Positions 29,974 through 33,175 of a stretch of 33,175 nt of DNA are shown here, in pieces. The notes below the pieces were generated by a model. That model made no database searches and was not told the DNA's origin. It saw only the letters and a program-made list of their open reading frames with translations. A program made the position numbers and the translations under genes. Position 1 is the first letter of the stretch. Each line of letters begins with the position of its first letter. Source of the DNA: Azonexaceae bacterium (GTDB lineage Bacteria > Pseudomonadota > Gammaproteobacteria > Burkholderiales > Rhodocyclaceae); NCBI GenBank assembly GCA_009469665.1, contig SSTB01000017.1, positions 1 to 33,175 on the forward strand. Reading direction: 5' to 3'.

Positions 29974-32900
29974 CTAGAGCAGTACCCGTTCGATACCGCC
30001 GCGATTGGCCTTGGCGACGTAGTCTTTCATCCAGTCCTCGCCGAGCAGGCGGCGGGCGATCTCGACCACGATGTAATCCGCCTGGGTTCCGGCGTCGTCA
30101 TCATAGCGGGAGAGCCCCTGCAAACAGGCGGGGCAGGAGGTGAGGATCTTGATGTCGCCGGAGAAACTGCCGGCCCGCAGGGCGCCGGCGACCTTTTCGA
30201 TTTCCTCCTGCTTCCTGAACTTCACCTGGGTGGCGATGTCCGGACGAGCGTAGGCGAAGGAACCGGCATCGCCGCAGCAGCGGTCGGACAGCGGCACGTT
30301 CTGCCCCATGAGGTCGTTGGCTACCTTGAGGGGCGCGTAGGTCTTCATGGGCGAGTGGCAAGGATCGTGGTACATGTAGCGGGTACCGCTCACGCCCTCG
30401 AGTTTGACGCCCTTTTCCAACAGATATTCGTGGATGTCCAGCAGGCGGCAGCCGGGGAAGATCTTCTCGAACTGGTACTTCTGCAGCTGGTCCATGCAGG
30501 TCCCGCAGGACACGATCACCGTCTTGATGTCCAGGTAGTTGAGGGTATTGGCGACCCGGTGGAAGAGCACCCGATTGTCGATGGTGATCTTCTGCCCCTT
30601 GTCCTCCTCGCCGGCCGCCGTTTGCGGGTAGCCGCAGCACAGGTAGCCCGGCGGCAGCACGGTAGTGGCGCCCACTTCGTACAGCATGGCCTGGGTGGCC
30701 AGCCCCACTTGTGAAAACAGGCGCTCGGAACCGCAGCCCGGGAAGTAGAAGACGGCGTCCGACTCCTCGGTGGTCTTCTGCGGGTTGCGAATGACCGGGA
30801 TGACGGTGTCGTCCTCGATGTCCAGCAGGCCCCGGGAAGTGCGCTTGGGCAGGTTGCCCGGCATCGGTCGATTGAGGAAGTGGATGACCTGGGTCTTCAC
30901 CGACGGTGCGCCCAGAGTGGCCGGCGGCGCCTTGCGCGTGTCGCTGACCAGGCCTATGCCCTTGGCGAACGAATGGGCCAGGCGCTGGGCCTTGAATCCC
31001 CAGGACATCATCGCCGTACGCATCAGTTTGACGGTGGCCGGATCCTTGAGCGTGAGGAAGGCCATCGCCGCCGCCTTGCCCGGATTGAAGCGGGTCTTGC
31101 CCTGCTCGCGCAGGAAGTTGCGCATGGCGACCGTGACGTCGCCGAAGTCGATATCCACCGGGCAGGGTTTCTCGCAGCGGTGGCAGATGGTGCAATGGTC
31201 GGCGACGTCGTTGAACTCGTCGAAATGCTGCAGCGAAACGCCGCGCCGGGTCTGCTCCTCGTAGAGAAAGGCCTCGATCAGCAGCGAAGTGCCGAGGATC
31301 TTGTTGCGCGGCGAATAAAGCAGGTTGGCCCGCGGGACGTGGGTGGAACACACCGGCTTGCACTTGCCGCAACGCAGGCAGTCCTTGACCATGTTCGAAA
31401 TCTTGCCGATCTCGGATTGCTCCATGATCAGCGATTCGGTGCCGAGCAGGCTGAAGGAGGGCGTGTAGGCGTTGGCCAGGTCTCCGCCGGGCATCAGCTT
31501 GCCCTTGTTGAAGCGGCCTTCCGGATCGACCTTGGCCTTGTAGCTACGGAAGGGACCGATCTCCTCGTCGGTGAGAAATTCCAGCTTGGTGATGCCGATG
31601 CCGTGCTCGCCCGAAATCACCCCGTCCAGGGAACGGGCCAGGTGCATGATGCGCTCCACGGCCCGGTTGGCCGTCTGGAGCATTTCGTAATTGTCCGAAT
31701 TGACCGGGATGTTGGTATGTACGTTGCCGTCGCCGGCGTGCATGTGCAGGGCCACGAAGACCCGGCCACGCAGCACTTCCTTGTGGATGGCGGCAATGCG
31801 GTCGAGGACGGGGCGATAAACCGCGCCGTCAAAGATCTTCGAGAGGCGTGCCTTCAGCTCCAGCTTCCAGGAAACACGCACCGAGTAATCCTGCAGGCGG
31901 TGGAAGAGGCGCGGACTGGTGGCCCTGTTGGTCAGTTCGCCGGCCTGCACGCCGTAGGAGAGGAAGCGGGATTCGGCTTCCGCCAACGGCAGATCGAGGT
32001 TTTCCAGCAGCCATTCCCAGCGCAGGCGCACCGCCTCCACGTAATCCAGCGCCGCCTGGCGACGGTCGCCGATGAGGACGTCGGTATCCAGGGCGACGTC
32101 GCCGCGGTCCAGAGGCAATTCACCCTTGAGGAATTCGATCAACGCGACGCATAGCGCCAGCTTGTTCTGGATGGAGAGCTCGATGTTGATGCGCTCGATG
32201 CCGTCGCAGTATTCGCCCATGCGCGGCAGGGGAATGACCACGTCTTCGTTCACCTTGAAGGCATTGGTGTGGCGGGAAATGGCCGCCGTGCGGGAACGGT
32301 CGAGCCAGAACTTCTTGCGCGTCTCCGGGGTGACGGCGATGAAGCCCTCGGCGCCGCGGCTGTTGGTCATGCGGACCACCTCGGAAGTGGCGGTCATCAC
32401 AGCGTCTTCGCTGTGGCCGACGATGTCGCCGATCAGGACCATCTTCGGCCGCCCATGGCGCTTGGCCTTGGTGGCGTAGCCGACGGCCTTCACGTAACGC
32501 TCGTCGAGATGTTCGAGGCCGGCCAGCAGCACGCCGGCGGCATTGCCGGCACCGCCCGGCTTGAAATAGTCGGTGATCTCGACGATGGAGGGCACCGCCT
32601 CGCGCACCTGGCCGAAGAATTCCAGGCAGACGGTGCGGGTGACCGGCGGCATCTTGTGCAGCACCCAGCGGGCGGCGACGATGATGCCGTCGGTCCCTTC
32701 CTTCTGCACACCGGGGACGCCACCGAGGAACTTGTCGGTGACGTCCTTGCCCAGGCCGTCCTTGCGGCAGGCGGCGCCGGGCAAGGTTAGGACTTCCTCG
32801 CCCAGGGGCTTGTAGTTCCTGGCGTCGAAGCGCTTCAGGCGGAACTGGACGGTTTCCTGCTCGTGGATCTTGCCCAGATTGTGATTGAGGCGCTCCACTT

Positions 32901-33175
32901 CCAGCCAGTTGCCGTCCGGCGTCACCATCTTCCACCAGGCCAGGTTGTCCAGGGCCGTACCCCACAGCACCGCCTTCTTGCCGCCGGCGTTCATGGCAAT
33001 GTTGCCGCCGATGCAGGAGGCGGAGGCCGAGGTTGGGTCCACGGCGAAGACGCGTCCGGCCGCAGATGCGGCTTCCGCCACCCGCTCGGTGACCACGCCG
33101 ACGCTGGTGCGGATGGTGCAATAGGGTGTGCTGTGGCCGGGCAGGAGGGTCTCCTCAACCGGGCCGATATCGATC
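29974..33175 (-). CDS. DUF3683 FAD/FMN-binding and Fe-S oxidoreductase (partial, 5' end cut)
   Basis: This is a large fused dehydrogenase resembling D-lactate/glycolate dehydrogenase joined to its iron-sulfur partner. The frame is open to the right edge; about 1,066 residues are visible and the N-terminus is missing. Near the edge is the FAD-binding PCMH motif [15 protein letters not shown], then a FAD-oxidase C-terminal domain ([12 protein letters not shown]). Next come two 4Fe-4S clusters, [11 protein letters not shown] and [12 protein letters not shown], and two CCG-type cysteine-rich domains (FPGCGSERL with CCGYPQT, SCGTC, then HDPCHSP with CCGDAGSF). It probably oxidises a 2-hydroxy acid and passes electrons to quinone; the substrate cannot be read from sequence. 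Confidence 0.9.
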   Translation of the reverse strand, partial: IDIGPVEETLLPGHSTPYCTIRTSVGVVTERVAEAASAAGRVFAVDPTSASASCIGGNIAMNAGGKKAVLWGTALDNLAWWKMVTPDGNWLEVERLNHNLGKIHEQETVQFRLKRFDARNYKPLGEEVLTLPGAACRKDGLGKDVTDKFLGGVPGVQKEGTDGIIVAARWVLHKMPPVTRTVCLEFFGQVREAVPSIVEITDYFKPGGAGNAAGVLLAGLEHLDERYVKAVGYATKAKRHGRPKMVLIGDIVGHSEDAVMTATSEVVRMTNSRGAEGFIAVTPETRKKFWLDRSRTAAISRHTNAFKVNEDVVIPLPRMGEYCDGIERINIELSIQNKLALCVALIEFLKGELPLDRGDVALDTDVLIGDRRQAALDYVEAVRLRWEWLLENLDLPLAEAESRFLSYGVQAGELTNRATSPRLFHRLQDYSVRVSWKLELKARLSKIFDGAVYRPVLDRIAAIHKEVLRGRVFVALHMHAGDGNVHTNIPVNSDNYEMLQTANRAVERIMHLARSLDGVISGEHGIGITKLEFLTDEEIGPFRSYKAKVDPEGRFNKGKLMPGGDLANAYTPSFSLLGTESLIMEQSEIGKISNMVKDCLRCGKCKPVCSTHVPRANLLYSPRNKILGTSLLIEAFLYEEQTRRGVSLQHFDEFNDVADHCTICHRCEKPCPVDIDFGDVTVAMRNFLREQGKTRFNPGKAAAMAFLTLKDPATVKLMRTAMMSWGFKAQRLAHSFAKGIGLVSDTRKAPPATLGAPSVKTQVIHFLNRPMPGNLPKRTSRGLLDIEDDTVIPVIRNPQKTTEESDAVFYFPGCGSERLFSQVGLATQAMLYEVGATTVLPPGYLCCGYPQTAAGEEDKGQKITIDNRVLFHRVANTLNYLDIKTVIVSCGTCMDQLQKYQFEKIFPGCRLLDIHEYLLEKGVKLEGVSGTRYMYHDPCHSPMKTYAPLKVANDLMGQNVPLSDRCCGDAGSFAYARPDIATQVKFRKQEEIEKVAGALRAGSFSGDIKILTSCPACLQGLSRYDDDAGTQADYIVVEIARRLLGEDWMKDYVAKANRGGIERVLL

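Overview
The window looks like betaproteobacterial chromosome of moderate to high GC, densely packed with housekeeping genes. No phage, IS element, CRISPR array, rRNA or tRNA was seen. Bases 1 to about 24,150 read like Burkholderiales, most likely Comamonadaceae, judging from the MreB, AtpA, AtpD and HemE proteins and the gene order. Bases from about 24,300 to the end read like Rhodocyclales, judging from AtpC and the ubiJ, Tim44-like, ubiE, DUF971, PilZ-like, HIT and DUF3683 block. The style changes inside the 3' part of atpD, so the window may be a chimeric join of two genomes. This is inferred from protein resemblance and rough codon use, without a search.

Layout. Positions 1-3150 (minus): gatC-gatA-gatB, the tRNA amidotransferase operon, with gatB cut by the window edge. 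Positions 3151-3468: a divergent regulatory region with a perfect DnaA box and a perfect hairpin. Positions 3469-9353 (plus): mreB-mreC-mreD-mrdA-rodA, the rod-shape/elongasome operon, with three 4-base stop/start overlaps. Positions 9433-10533: coq7 and a convergent osmC-like gene. Positions 10578-10729: a candidate small RNA with a good sigma-70 promoter, two CUCCUCC anti-Shine-Dalgarno motifs (the second in a hairpin loop) and an intrinsic terminator. Positions 10768-14223 (minus): a Rep/UvrD-type helicase, then a PcaC-PcaD fusion protein. Positions 14343-16178 (plus): rlpA and an EamA transporter. Positions 16184-17323 (minus): hemE.

Positions 17432-24866 hold a complete ATP synthase operon, atpI-B-E-F-H-A-G-D-C, with a recognisable promoter, a structured leader, several intergenic RNA elements around the c and b subunit genes, and a strong UUCG-loop terminator. 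Positions 25074-33175 (minus) hold the second block: a large FAD/Fe-S oxidoreductase cut by the right edge, a HIT protein, an uncharacterised PilZ-like protein, a DUF971 protein, ubiE, a Tim44-like protein and ubiJ. ubiB, the usual next gene after ubiJ, is absent.

Themes: cell elongation (mre/mrd, rlpA), respiration and quinone supply (atp, coq7, ubiE, ubiJ, DUF3683 oxidoreductase), haem synthesis (hemE) and translation fidelity (gatCAB). The best candidate for something undescribed is the small RNA between osmC and rep.
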